Positions 9,090-17,130 of a DNA stretch of 64,000 nucleotides are shown here, in pieces (the stretch's first letter is position 1; the number at the start of each line of letters is the position of its first letter). Both the position numbers and the translations under genes were made by a program. Origin of the DNA: a virus; IMG/VR virus record IMGVR_UViG_3300046542_000332, positions 1-64,000 of that record. One strand, 5' to 3'. The notes under the pieces were generated by a model that saw only the letters and a program-made list of their open reading frames with translations, made no database searches and was not told where the DNA came from.

Positions 9090-9320
9090 TTACAGGTCCA
9101 GCTCGCCTTGCGGGCGAGCCACTATGCGGCGGGTAAACTCGGCATGGCTGATTTGCCGTCCGGTCGCTCGCTCGATGATTACGTCCCCGCTACCGATACA
9201 GCCCTCTGTCGAGTTCAGGCCGCCCGATCCGCTACCGCCGCAATTGGTGCAGTTGCGGCCGTTATCGCGCACGCCATAGCCGGCGCAGCGCGGGCAGGTG
9301 CGAAAGTCGTAGTCGCTCAT
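9090..9320 (-). CDS. Small protein with DnaJ-type zinc motif
   Basis: A 76-residue protein with CPRCAGYG at 9-16 and CTNCGGSG at ~24-31, again the DnaJ zinc-finger unit without a J-domain. The C-terminal half (VIIERATGRQISHAEFTRRI) is probably a small helical tail. ATG at 9320. Same style as the 157-residue protein at 8049-8522, but the two share little beyond the zinc motif. Confidence 0.7.
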   Translation of the reverse strand: MSDYDFRTCPRCAGYGVRDNGRNCTNCGGSGSGGLNSTEGCIGSGDVIIERATGRQISHAEFTRRIVARPQGELDL

Positions 9321-9332
9321 GACTGGATTCCT

Positions 9333-9545
9333 TTAGCTTCGGTCGAATTGATCCATGTCCGTCTTGATGCTCTGCCAGCGCAGCACCGTATAGCGCCCAA
9401 GATTCAACTTGGTGTCGGTGGTGATCTGATCAGCATCCCCGCTCGTCTCGATCCACAGATTGATCAGCGGACGACCAAGGCCGCCACGGAACAGGCGCTG
9501 CAACAGGGTGCGTTTTAGCGGCTTTTCGGGTTGCGTGGCGCTCAT
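9333..9545 (-). CDS. Small unknown protein
   Basis: A 70-residue protein with a basic N-terminus and a beta-rich second half. Its ATG at 9545 overlaps the stop of the upstream gene by 4 bases (ATGA), showing translational coupling. No family recognised. Confidence 0.65.
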   Translation of the reverse strand: MSATQPEKPLKRTLLQRLFRGGLGRPLINLWIETSGDADQITTDTKLNLGRYTVLRWQSIKTDMDQFDRS

Positions 9546-10267
9546 TGGTCAGCGTCCTTATTGGTCGGCTCTGCGCTATCAGCGACGACGCGGCGAACAG
9601 CCTTCATCCCCTTGCGCGCATAAGGCATGCCTACAAAGATTGGCGCGCGCGGGGACACTGGCGACCAGGTAGCGGCATCATCCTCAATGAACTGGTCATC
9701 CTTCTCGATGATTTCGCCGTCTTCCAGCAAGCGATATTGCGTAGCGACCAAAACAGTCGGCTCTGCGCTGGCGGATAGGGCGGCTTCGATGTCCTTCGCC
9801 TGATGTCGCAGCAGGCAGGCTATGTCTCCTAGTGATTGAGGGGCGTCATCACCCCTTTGCGTGGCATTCAGCGCAGAATCACACCAGTGAGCCGCAAGTT
9901 TGAGCGCCTTTCGCAGTCGCTCAACCTCGCCCGCATCGGATCGGGTGTAGAGCGGATCACCCTCTTTCAGGGCCAGGCTCGCGCGAGGCTTCCACATGAC
10001 GCAGCCCAAGGCGTCAGATCGAAACCAGGCAACCGGCTGCTTTCCGGCTTCTTTCTGCTCAATCTGATCCTTCAACGCCTCGACCTTGGCCACGTCGCCG
10101 CCGGTTTCCTGCCAGAATTCCCACAGCGCCTGCTGTTTTGGCGGGCCGTATTTCTCAGCGCGCACGCCGTTGTGCATGTCGCGGGTCGGCGCGCCTGTGC
10201 AGTGCTTGGTCTTGTACTGCTCGCAGTGCCACGCCTCGAAGCCTTCGCGCATTTCTTCCTTGCTCAT
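9542..10267 (-). CDS. Unknown phage accessory protein
   Basis: A 241-residue protein. Its centre has the pattern KQPVAWFRSDALG ... GDPLYTRSDAGEVERLRKAL, a layout found in many uncharacterised phage early proteins of the Ea8.5/Eae type. ATG at 10267 is preceded by AAGGGGTGA; a GTG one codon upstream is the alternative. No enzymatic motif visible. The neighbouring zinc-motif genes suggest an early accessory operon. Confidence 0.7.
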   Translation of the reverse strand: MSKEEMREGFEAWHCEQYKTKHCTGAPTRDMHNGVRAEKYGPPKQQALWEFWQETGGDVAKVEALKDQIEQKEAGKQPVAWFRSDALGCVMWKPRASLALKEGDPLYTRSDAGEVERLRKALKLAAHWCDSALNATQRGDDAPQSLGDIACLLRHQAKDIEAALSASAEPTVLVATQYRLLEDGEIIEKDDQFIEDDAATWSPVSPRAPIFVGMPYARKGMKAVRRVVADSAEPTNKDADQ

Positions 10268-10282
10268 CACTCACCCCTTCGT

Positions 10283-10786
10283 TTATTTGTCGCCGGACTG
10301 CGCGGCCTGTTTTTCCTGAGCAAGCTGCTCAGCTCTTTTGTTCAGCTCGCTTTCGGCTTCCACGCCCAACGCCAGCTCTTCCTCAATGGTCAGGCGGTAA
10401 TCGCGGACAGCGAACTCCAAGACGCCTTGGATATGCGCCATCCCGAGCGCGAGCGCCAGGCGTGAATCGGCCAATTGAAGCGCGTCGATGTGATGGCGCA
10501 CCAATTTATGGATTAGCTCCTTGGTCATCGGTGACGTGTAGCTACTCACCGGCTCCATGTTGGCCGCCAGCTGCTCAAGCGTGTACTGGACCGAATAAGG
10601 CGCCGGCCGGAACGTGGCCGGGTCTTGGCTCAGGTAGTTGCGCATGGTGCGCTCACTGATACCGATAGCCTCGGCGGCCTTGGCCTGAGTTATGCCGCAC
10701 GCCTTCACCAGGCTGCGCAGATAAGCCGCGTCTGGCTTGTGCAGGGCTGCATCAGGCTTGGCGCCATGAAGGTGTTTAAAACTCAT
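10283..10786 (-). CDS. Helix-turn-helix protein
   Basis: A 167-residue protein. Residues ~20-75 contain a helix-turn-helix (LVKACGITQAKAAEAIGISE then RTMRNYLSQD), like phage XRE/Cro-type and YdaS-like proteins. The C-terminal half is helical and acidic, probably for oligomerisation. It is probably a DNA-binding regulator; its target is unknown. ATG at 10786; a terminator-like hairpin lies just upstream (10813-10836). Confidence 0.7.
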   Translation of the reverse strand: MSFKHLHGAKPDAALHKPDAAYLRSLVKACGITQAKAAEAIGISERTMRNYLSQDPATFRPAPYSVQYTLEQLAANMEPVSSYTSPMTKELIHKLVRHHIDALQLADSRLALALGMAHIQGVLEFAVRDYRLTIEEELALGVEAESELNKRAEQLAQEKQAAQSGDK

Positions 10787-10812
10787 TGGACTTTTCCCTT
10801 TGTTGGTACCAG

Positions 10813-10836
10813 AAAACCCCCAATCAAGGGGGCTGT
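10813..10836 (-). terminator. Terminator-like hairpin
   Basis: CCCCC/GGGGG stem with TTTT on the minus strand, between the genes ending at 10852 and starting at 10786. It would end the 83-residue gene's transcript. Confidence 0.55.
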
Positions 10837-10851
10837 TCTAGTCGCTGGCAG

Positions 10852-11103
10852 TTACGCGCCTACGGCTTCCTCTTCAACAGCGGTGCAATGATCGAGGCAG
10901 ACGCAACCGCTCTTGCCTTCCAGCCAGATAACAGCCGTGTGGCCGCTCAGAACCTGCGCCTCACTCTTCGACTTGCCCCGGAAGGTTTCGCCCTGGCCGA
11001 TAATCGACTCATACGAAACGGTGGTGCCTTCTGGATTGGCGGCGTTCCACTTGTCGCACTGTTTTTGCAGCTGGGCAGCGGACGGGCGTTTTGGTGCTGG
11101 CAT
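10852..11103 (-). CDS. Small unknown protein
   Basis: An 83-residue protein beginning MPAPKRPSAAQLQKQCDKWN. ATG at 11103 follows AGGAG at ideal spacing, so I prefer it to an upstream in-frame start at 11211. A probable small beta domain (YESIIGQGETFRGKSKSEAQ and AVIWLEGKSGCVCLDHC) follows a short helix. The look is that of small proteins common in Pseudomonas phages; function unknown. Confidence 0.7.
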   Translation of the reverse strand: MPAPKRPSAAQLQKQCDKWNAANPEGTTVSYESIIGQGETFRGKSKSEAQVLSGHTAVIWLEGKSGCVCLDHCTAVEEEAVGA

Positions 11104-11128
11104 GGGTGAATCTCCTATGTTGGTACTG

Positions 11129-11150
11129 GAAAATCCCGCACGGGCGGGCT
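11129..11150 (-). terminator. Terminator-like hairpin
   Basis: CCCGC/GCGGG stem with TTTT on the minus strand, between the genes at 11171 and 11103. Weak; it may only attenuate. Confidence 0.4.
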
Positions 11151-11170
11151 GGGGGCGCAGTGGATGGCGC

Positions 11171-11455
11171 TTAATGCTTGTGATGCTCGATACAAGCCGT
11201 TTCGCTTTCAAAGACCAGCTCAGCGCCAGCCAGGTTAAGCGGAATGCTCAGGTGCTCGGCCAGCCGCACAAAGCCGTTCTTGCTACCCAGAATCAGCATG
11301 TGGCCGGCGCACTGGTGATCCGTCTTCTTGTGGCAGACAAAGGAATCGGCCGCGAGGATTTCCTGCGTCCGTGGCGCCCCAAGCCAACCCTTTTGGGTGT
11401 CCTTTCGAAAAGGGCAGTCACGGCACGGCCGGGCCATGTTGGGCAGCTTTTGCAT
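11171..11455 (-). CDS. DUF6283-like small cysteine protein
   Basis: A 94-residue protein with the signature of a widespread small family: PCRDCPFRKD at ~10, WLG..RTQEIL, then SFVCHK and CAGHM. The Cys and His set (C11, C14, C41, C49) probably binds a metal. Members are frequent in phages and actinobacteria; the function is not known to me. ATG at 11455. The family name is from memory of the motif and should be confirmed by a profile search. Confidence 0.7.
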   Translation of the reverse strand: MQKLPNMARPCRDCPFRKDTQKGWLGAPRTQEILAADSFVCHKKTDHQCAGHMLILGSKNGFVRLAEHLSIPLNLAGAELVFESETACIEHHKH

Positions 11456-11488
11456 CTGGTGACTCCTGGCTGTTATCTGGTAACTGGA

Positions 11489-11509
11489 AAGCCCGCACAG
11501 GGCGGGCTT
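11489..11509 (-). terminator. Terminator-like hairpin
   Basis: AAGCCCGC/GCGGGCTT stem of 8 base pairs, between the genes at 11526 and 11455; on the minus strand it is followed by CC rather than a T-run. The same GCCCGC hairpin type ends several operons in this window. Confidence 0.5.
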
Positions 11510-11525
11510 GGATTGCGGGCTCGGT

Positions 11526-11861
11526 CTACGCCGGGATTTTCCGGCCTTCGGTTTTTATGGTGACTGCCATCTGCTCAGGATCATGACCTTTCTCCACGTA
11601 TTGGGCCTTGATGCCCTCTGCGGTCGCATCATCCGAAACCCAACCCTTGGCCAGGGTGGTCCAGCCGCCAAAGCCAACAAACACGCCATCGATCACCACG
11701 CGCTCGCGCTTCATCACATAGGCCAGCTGAGCCGGCTTGGTGAGATACACGAACCCATCTCCCTTGCACTTGAAGCAAACGCCATTCAAAACGTTACCGT
11801 GCTGCCATAGGCGTTTTTCGCCGGCGCATCGGGAGCAAGGCTTGGTTTTGAATTTGTTCAT
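11526..11861 (-). CDS. Small zinc-ribbon protein
   Basis: A 111-residue protein with CSRCAGEK at ~9-16 and CFKCKGDG at ~29-36, a DnaJ-like zinc unit. The remainder has a short hydrophobic beta stretch (VVIDGVFVGFGGW). It is the first gene of the leftward accessory block; the ~130 bases upstream hold AT-rich promoter-like sequence. Function unknown. Confidence 0.7.
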   Translation of the reverse strand: MNKFKTKPCSRCAGEKRLWQHGNVLNGVCFKCKGDGFVYLTKPAQLAYVMKRERVVIDGVFVGFGGWTTLAKGWVSDDATAEGIKAQYVEKGHDPEQMAVTIKTEGRKIPA

Positions 11862-11936
11862 GGCGCTGTCTCCGGTGGTTTCGTTCAGCTTGGGAGGATA
11901 ATAGGCACGGACTGCCTACATATCAACAACTTTTTA

Positions 11937-11978
11937 ACGTTTTAGCGCTTTAACTCATTTGAGGTATGGCGCTATACC
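11937..11978. promoter_or_regulatory. Operator-like repeats in promoter gap
   Basis: ACGTTTTAGCGCTTTAAC at 11937-11954, closely matched (15 of 18) at 59938-59955, followed by an inverted repeat GGTAT-6-ATACC at 11963-11978 whose spacer is GGCGCT. The gap upstream of the 11861 gene is AT-rich, as expected for a promoter. Regulator unknown. Confidence 0.45.
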
Positions 11979-11994
11979 GCCATCGGGCGCCCAC

Positions 11995-12019
11995 AAAAAA
12001 GCCCGCGCGCGGCGGGCTT
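11995..12019 (-). terminator. Strong terminator after the 1166-residue gene
   Basis: GCCCGC/GCGGGC stem with a T6 run on the minus strand, 19 bases past the stop at 12038. Confidence 0.8.
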
Positions 12020-12037
12020 CTGGTCATGGGTTAAGGG

Positions 12038-15000
12038 TTAGAAGGCGCCAGCGGTGGCCTTGAGCGCGTAGTCCCGGAAGGCATCCGAGGCTTCGATAAA
12101 CAGCTCGCTCAGCTTGTCCTCGCCATAGGCCGCATAGATCCGCTCAAGCTCCTTGAGTACGTCGCCAGGGCTGCCCAGGTCGGTGGTGCCGCCAATGATG
12201 CTGTCCAAGTAGGATTTGGCTTGCTGCAAGCTCTCGTCCTCGTCTGGCTCGGGTACCGGCTCAGGCTCAGGGGCGGGGGAGGCCGCCGGTTGGCTAAACA
12301 TGTCGGTCTGGTCGATGGCAAACAGTCCCTCGCCATACTCCTGCTCAAGTTTGCGGTTGGCCGCGCCCACAATGTCGGTGAAGCTGGCCGGCTCATCACC
12401 AAATAGGCCGGCGGTCTGCTTGCGGATGTTCTCGCTCTCGACGAACTGCGCCATGGCCTTGAACGCGGTGCTCATGCGTTTGGCGCTGCGGTTGTTGGCA
12501 CTGATGAACACGGCCATGGCTGCTACGGCCGGATCGGTACCGCCGAACATGTCGCCTTGGCGCAGGAATTCGTCCAGGCCCATGCCGGCCTCTTTGGCCT
12601 GGCGCAGCACGTTGGTAGCGCCAATGATGGCGTTTACCGCTTCCTGATTCAGCGACAGCTCCAGGGAGTCTGTCACCTGCTCGCCGGCCTTCTCGGCGCC
12701 CACCCGGTCCTGTTCCTTGGCCCGCATGAAGTCAGGCGCGGCGCTGTTCAAGGCCGAAACGATGTTGGCAATCTCAGGCTTGGCCTGGTCCGCCGTCATT
12801 TCCAGCAAGCGGTCATCGGAGTAGGCGCCAGCAAACAGCGCGGCCTGTAGACGGCTGATCAGGCCCGACGTCGGTTTGCCGTCGGTGGTCAGGTACTGCG
12901 CCGCCTCGGCATCGCCCAGCGATTGCAGGAAGGCCGCCACAAAGTCACGGTTTGCCGCGCTGTTGAGGTCGCCGTCTGCCAGCTTGGCCAGCATGGCGGT
13001 GTCCAGGCGCTTGGCATCGCTGCGGGCTTTCTCGGTGGCGGTCATCGCCAGCTTGTCGTCCTGGTTCGCTTCCACGGCGAACTCCACGCGGTTGATGGCG
13101 GTTTTACGGACACGAATCAGCACCGGGGCTTTCATGCGCTGGATCTTGGCCACGTCCACGCCGAAGTATTCCGCGTTTTCCACCAGCCACTCGCGGTATT
13201 CATCCGCCTGGCCGATACGGTAGGCCTCACGGATCGCCATGGCGCGGCCGTTGCCCGACTCGACCACACGGTCAGCGCCAACGATAGGCGCGCCGCTGTC
13301 AGCGCGCTGGGTGCGCCCCAGGCTGTCCGGATCGAGGTTGCGGGCGGTTTTCTGTACCCAGGCCTGCGAAGTGGTGCGCGCACGGTCACGCGGCTGGATT
13401 TCTGGCGGGTACTCCGGGTTTACCGTGCCGTCCGTCTCGTGACTGATGATCAGGTTCTTCGCCTCGATCACCTTGAAGCCGGTCACGACCTTGGAGCCCT
13501 TCGCGGTCTTGACGGTGTTGTCGCGGCCTTCGGCCTCTATAGTGCCAGTGTCTTCGTCAGCGCCTGTATCTGCGGACAACTTAGCTGCTGCGGCTGCCTG
13601 AGCGGCTTCCTCGGCACGCTCTGCCAGATGCGCGGCCAACATGGCCTCTTCTTCTGGCGTCTCAGGCGCCACGGTGGAGGCGGCCTTGATAGCTTTGGCA
13701 GCCTCGGCCGGGGCCACGCCATCGGCGTAGAGCTGTTTCACCAGGGTGTTTTGGCCCAAGGCTACCGAGTCGGCATCACCGGTGCTGATGTCCATCAGTT
13801 CCGCCAGCGCTTCCAGTACATCGCCTTCCCAATCCAGGTAAGACGGCTTGGCGCCGGCGGCAGCTGGCTCACTCACTTCTGGCCCGCGATAGCCGGTGTC
13901 CCATAGCTGTTTGGCCATGTCGACCACATCACGCGACAGGTTGCCGTAGAAAGCATCACCAACGGCCATTCCGGCCAGGCGAGCGCGAGCACCAGTCAGG
14001 GCTCCGATCAAGCGCTGTACCTTTTCCGGGTCCGCGAGTGCTGGAACGGCGAACGGGTCAACAACGCCAGACAGGTCGACCACCTCGCCTACTTTCGGAT
14101 CATACACGTCGGTATTGAGCAACTTCGTCATGTACTGGACGCCATCCTTGACCAGATACACGTTTTCGGAGCCGGTGCTGAGCACTACTGCCTCGCCAAG
14201 GGCTGCAATGTCGGCGTAGTCCTCCAGGATCACGCTCGCGGTGCTTACGGGCGTTACCGGATCAGCTACCGGCGCCGTCTCCACGACTGGGGCAAGGGCA
14301 GGCTCAGCAGCCACCGGTGCGGCCTTCTTCGCCTCAAGCTGTGCGGTCAGGTCGCTGATCTGTGCGTCCAGGCTGGCCAGCTCGCCGGTTTTGGCTTCTA
14401 CCAGCGCCTTTTGCTCATCGAGCGCGGCGGTGCGGGCGGCCTTGCCTTCGTTGGCCTTGATGAACTTTGCGCTGTTCTTCTGGATCAGCGCCATGATGCG
14501 GCGGGCGACGATACGCGGGTTGATGTCCTGGCCGCTCTCGGGCGCCACCACGGCGGTGATGTCCTTCTTGTTCTGTACCCACTTCCAGCTGATCAACTCG
14601 TCGGATGGCGTCAGCTTGTTGGGCGTGCTGTCCGGGTTGTGAAAGAACACCGACACGCTCTGGCCGTCATCCATGGCGAAGAGCATGGCCACTTGAGTGG
14701 TGCCCTTGCTCTTGAATGGCTTGCTCACTTCAACGGTGGCCGCTTGGACTTCACCGCCCACGTTCTGCATCACCTTGAGCAGCTGAGCGGCCTTGCGTTC
14801 AAACTGCTTGTACTCGATCACCATGGCATCGAGCATGGCGGCGTCGTCGGCCAGGTGCTCAGTGATGTCGGCCATGGTGGCGCTGTCCATCAGCAGGCCG
14901 TCTGGATCGGTTCGGCGCAGCTCATACAGCAAGGCGCCCACGGTCTGCCCTTCCGGGAGGTTGTCAGCGCCCCAGCGCGCGAATACATCAGTCATGCTCA

Positions 15001-15538
15001 GTGCCTCGTCTTTTGGGATGTTTGGTAGATCAGGGGAGAGGGGGCGGCTCAAATCCCCATGCTTGAGCCAGTGCTTGAATTGCTTGATGGTGCAGGCGGC
15101 GACACTGCCCAGGCCGGTCCAGCCCTTTTCATAGCTGTTCATGTACGCGGCGCAGGCCTGGTCCTGGTCGGTAAAGCCCAGCATTACCTTGTGCTCGTCG
15201 AACGTGCCGCCCTTGCCGTTCTGATTGATCACGTACACGCGCAGGCTTTCCGGCGCCGGTCCCACGAACACGTCTATCGCGTCACCGTCGGCGCCCTTGG
15301 TGCCGTTCACATAGCCGTAATGCGCCATGCAGGTGATCGACCACGGCTTACCGTCCTGCTTGCCCCGCCGGGACTGGAACATGGGGGTTTCGATGGTGAT
15401 GCGCAGGCCGTGCATGCGAAACGAGCCCTTGGCGTAGTTGCCGGCCCGGATCTGCGCGGGCGTGGGCTGTGCTGTCGAGCCCATGCCAAAAGCGCCGGCA
15501 TGCGCGGCGCTTTGGAGTTTGCTGAAAACGTCGGTCAT
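12038..15538 (-). CDS. Polyvalent protein: pyrophosphatase-like plus DdrB/ParB-like domains
   Basis: A 1166-residue protein. Residues ~33-160 match the InPase-like domain of polyvalent proteins (IETPMFQSRRG, AHYGYVNGTKGADGD, IDVFVGP, DEHKVMLGF). Residues ~260-350 form a second conserved block (VFFHNPDSTP, ISWKWVQNKKD). A coiled coil follows at ~366-405. Residues ~674-1050 resemble the P1 DdrB ParB-like domain, with VVESGNGRAMAIREAYR at ~758-774. The tail is Pro/Glu rich. The family is carried in virions or transferred by plasmids to act on entry; the exact activity is unproven. ATG at 15538 follows GGGAG at 7 bases. MTDVF occurs both at the start and again at ~182, so an internal start is possible. 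Confidence 0.75.
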   Translation of the reverse strand: MTDVFSKLQSAAHAGAFGMGSTAQPTPAQIRAGNYAKGSFRMHGLRITIETPMFQSRRGKQDGKPWSITCMAHYGYVNGTKGADGDAIDVFVGPAPESLRVYVINQNGKGGTFDEHKVMLGFTDQDQACAAYMNSYEKGWTGLGSVAACTIKQFKHWLKHGDLSRPLSPDLPNIPKDEALSMTDVFARWGADNLPEGQTVGALLYELRRTDPDGLLMDSATMADITEHLADDAAMLDAMVIEYKQFERKAAQLLKVMQNVGGEVQAATVEVSKPFKSKGTTQVAMLFAMDDGQSVSVFFHNPDSTPNKLTPSDELISWKWVQNKKDITAVVAPESGQDINPRIVARRIMALIQKNSAKFIKANEGKAARTAALDEQKALVEAKTGELASLDAQISDLTAQLEAKKAAPVAAEPALAPVVETAPVADPVTPVSTASVILEDYADIAALGEAVVLSTGSENVYLVKDGVQYMTKLLNTDVYDPKVGEVVDLSGVVDPFAVPALADPEKVQRLIGALTGARARLAGMAVGDAFYGNLSRDVVDMAKQLWDTGYRGPEVSEPAAAGAKPSYLDWEGDVLEALAELMDISTGDADSVALGQNTLVKQLYADGVAPAEAAKAIKAASTVAPETPEEEAMLAAHLAERAEEAAQAAAAAKLSADTGADEDTGTIEAEGRDNTVKTAKGSKVVTGFKVIEAKNLIISHETDGTVNPEYPPEIQPRDRARTTSQAWVQKTARNLDPDSLGRTQRADSGAPIVGADRVVESGNGRAMAIREAYRIGQADEYREWLVENAEYFGVDVAKIQRMKAPVLIRVRKTAINRVEFAVEANQDDKLAMTATEKARSDAKRLDTAMLAKLADGDLNSAANRDFVAAFLQSLGDAEAAQYLTTDGKPTSGLISRLQAALFAGAYSDDRLLEMTADQAKPEIANIVSALNSAAPDFMRAKEQDRVGAEKAGEQVTDSLELSLNQEAVNAIIGATNVLRQAKEAGMGLDEFLRQGDMFGGTDPAVAAMAVFISANNRSAKRMSTAFKAMAQFVESENIRKQTAGLFGDEPASFTDIVGAANRKLEQEYGEGLFAIDQTDMFSQPAASPAPEPEPVPEPDEDESLQQAKSYLDSIIGGTTDLGSPGDVLKELERIYAAYGEDKLSELFIEASDAFRDYALKATAGAF

Positions 15539-15621
15539 AGAGCGCTCCCTGAAAGCCGCCACGATACCGTCCGTTTCCCCCGCTCCCGGCGGGTGGTTTG
15601 CGCCAAATCGCAGGCACAAAA

Positions 15622-15643
15622 AAGGGCGCCGCGCGGCGCCCTT
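15622..15643 (-). terminator. Terminator after ribbon-helix-helix gene
   Basis: AAGGGCGCC/GGCGCCCTT, 9 base pairs with a GCGC loop and a T-run on the minus strand, just past the stop at 15661. It separates the partition pair from the 1166-residue gene. Confidence 0.8.
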
Positions 15644-15660
15644 GGGGTAAACCTGAGCCC

Positions 15661-15912
15661 TTAGAACTCTGGTTTTGGTGTCTCGTCGATCAGCACGCCG
15701 ACGACATCAGAAATCGAGCAGCCTTTGGCGATGGCCAGTAGGCGCAGCTTTTTCTTCTGATCCGGCGTCACGTAGCTGTTTAGCCGCTCTTTGGCGCCCA
15801 GCTTGATCACCTTAGGTGCTGGCTTGGCGGGCGCACGACCTGCCGCCGCTTCCACGTCTGCCAGGATGTCCTCCACCGGGCGGGCGCGCTGCTTGATTTT
15901 CAATTCACTCAT
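15661..15912 (-). CDS. Ribbon-helix-helix partition partner (ParG-like)
   Basis: An 83-residue basic protein. The flexible N-terminus (1-40) is rich in Lys, Ala and Pro; residues ~44-80 form a ribbon-helix-helix: strand LNSYVTP, helix DQKKKLRLLAIAKG, turn, helix SISDVVGVLIDE. This matches small ParG/CopG-type centromere-binding proteins that follow a short ParA. It lies 71 bases after parA in the same direction. It probably binds the repeats upstream of parA and stimulates its ATPase. An XRE-free antitoxin is the alternative, but the parA neighbour argues against it. Confidence 0.75.
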   Translation of the reverse strand: MSELKIKQRARPVEDILADVEAAAGRAPAKPAPKVIKLGAKERLNSYVTPDQKKKLRLLAIAKGCSISDVVGVLIDETPKPEF

Positions 15913-15930
15913 AAGTCACCTGCCTGTTTA

Positions 15931-15975
15931 ACGTTACGGCGTTTCGCGCATCATAGTGCATCTGACACCTTAACG
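15931..15975. promoter_or_regulatory. Operator-like sequences between partition genes
   Basis: ACGTTACGGCG and TGACACCTTAACG occur in the 71-base gap between parA and its partner gene. The second is repeated exactly upstream of the terminase large subunit near 48752. Possible regulatory site; the regulator is unknown. Confidence 0.35.
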
Positions 15976-15983
15976 TCTATTCA

Positions 15984-16619
15984 CTACGCCAACAGCGCCA
16001 GCACTTCGTCACGCAGCGCGCGTAACTCACGGGCGGCCAAGCCATTGGGTTGGGTATCGAGCGGGGTTTGCCCGGTCAGCTGCGCGTTCGGGTGTGCGGT
16101 ACGCGCCACGAGGCGCGATTGCAGCACCGGGAAGCCGTAGCCCGCCAGCGTCTTGGCAATGCTCTTGCTCAGTTTCGAGTTACCGAGGGCACGATTCACC
16201 ACGAAATACGCTCTCAGCGTCTGGCCGGTGCCTTCCAGCTCGTCCATGCGGTCTTGGATCATAGCCACGATGTCGCTGGTGGCCCACACGTCCAGCGGCG
16301 ACGGCGTGACCGGGATAATGACGATATCGGCCACGGCAATCGTTTTCTTGGCCAAGTCGGCGGCCTTCGCGGTGCCGTCGATGATCACGATGTCGTTGGT
16401 CAGGCGCGGGATCTGCGAAGCCAGCTGAGTGCTGGCGATGGTGTAGAGCGTTACCGGCTGATTCTCGTTCTCCCCGGCACAGTCCTGCATGCTGCCCTGA
16501 GGGTCGGAGTCGACCAGTGCCACGTCGCGGCCATACAGGTGCAGCGCTTGCGACAGCCCAAGGCAGATAGTCGTCTTGCCCACGCCACCCTTTCCGTTCA
16601 ACACCGCCAAAACTGTCAT
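15984..16619 (-). CDS. parA: ParA-family partition ATPase
   Basis: A 211-residue protein, the length of short (type Ib, ParF-like) ParA proteins that lack an N-terminal DNA-binding domain. Residues 10-17 are the deviant Walker A KGGVGKTT; SDPQGS follows at ~40; IVIIDG at ~83 is Walker B-like; VVNRA and the TPL.TQPNG region are typical of the family. It forms nucleoid-bound filaments or gradients that move plasmid copies to daughter cells. ATG at 16619 gives the usual family start (MTVLAVLNGKGG); an in-frame TTG at 16637 is less likely. With the downstream ribbon-helix-helix gene it forms a partition locus, which points to plasmid maintenance of the prophage. Confidence 0.9.
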   Translation of the reverse strand: MTVLAVLNGKGGVGKTTICLGLSQALHLYGRDVALVDSDPQGSMQDCAGENENQPVTLYTIASTQLASQIPRLTNDIVIIDGTAKAADLAKKTIAVADIVIIPVTPSPLDVWATSDIVAMIQDRMDELEGTGQTLRAYFVVNRALGNSKLSKSIAKTLAGYGFPVLQSRLVARTAHPNAQLTGQTPLDTQPNGLAARELRALRDEVLALLA

Positions 16620-16655
16620 GTCCTGCGCTCCATCCAATTGAGTATGGTGCGGATT

Positions 16656-16725
16656 CTAGCGCTATCACGCTATAACGCAATAGGGTTGTCGCGCTATGAC
16701 GCCTTGGCGCTAATGCGCTACAGTG
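16656..16725. repeat. Candidate partition site/operator: GCGCTA repeats
   Basis: Upstream of parA, the unit (G/A)CGCTA occurs at 16659, 16667, 16691, 16707 and 16715, the last two 8 bases apart. Arrays like this are bound by ParG-type proteins as operator and centromere in related plasmids. That this one is the centromere is inference. The same GCGCT core recurs in other gaps of this window. Confidence 0.55.
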
Positions 16726-16737
16726 TTTATGCAGACG

Positions 16738-16765
16738 TAAAAAAGCCCCGGCTGGCGGGGCTCTT
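16738..16765 (-). terminator. Terminator after small membrane protein gene
   Basis: GCCCCG/CGGGGC stem, 5-base loop and T-run on the minus strand, past the stop at 16782. It insulates the partition promoter region. Confidence 0.8.
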
Positions 16766-16781
16766 GTGGATGACGGGATGA

Positions 16782-17012
16782 CTAGCGAATGGTGTTGAGC
16801 GCCAGCGTTTCCAGCGGCGCCGGGCAATGAACGGACGGATCAGGCGGCCATACCCCCTCACTGATCATCTGGCACTTCCATTCGTGATCTACCACGGCTT
16901 GATCGTAATCACTGCCACCCAGCAGGCTTACCAAAAACAGATACAGCGCAACCATCAGCAAACAGCCGACCCAAATGGCCTGGCGTTGACGCTTAAGATT
17001 TCTAGCTCTCAT
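16782..17012 (-). CDS. Small single-pass membrane protein
   Basis: A 76-residue protein. A strongly basic N-terminus (RARNLKRQRQ) is followed by one membrane segment at ~13-32 (IWVGCLLMVALYLFLVSLLG) and an acidic periplasmic-side tail with two Cys (WKCQM, VHCPAP). ATG at 17012 follows AAGGA at 9 bases. Topology N-in is predicted from the positive-inside rule. Function unknown; superinfection exclusion is one possibility for a lysogenic membrane protein, without evidence. Confidence 0.7.
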   Translation of the reverse strand: MRARNLKRQRQAIWVGCLLMVALYLFLVSLLGGSDYDQAVVDHEWKCQMISEGVWPPDPSVHCPAPLETLALNTIR

Positions 17013-17130
17013 CGGTCTTGTCCTTTCTCTGGCGTTTGTCGAAAGCCTCGACGAAAAAGACATTATCATTTGATTGTTCTATCTGTAAACATCACTACAT
17101 CAATTTTATGTTTTATATGGAGAAATGCGC

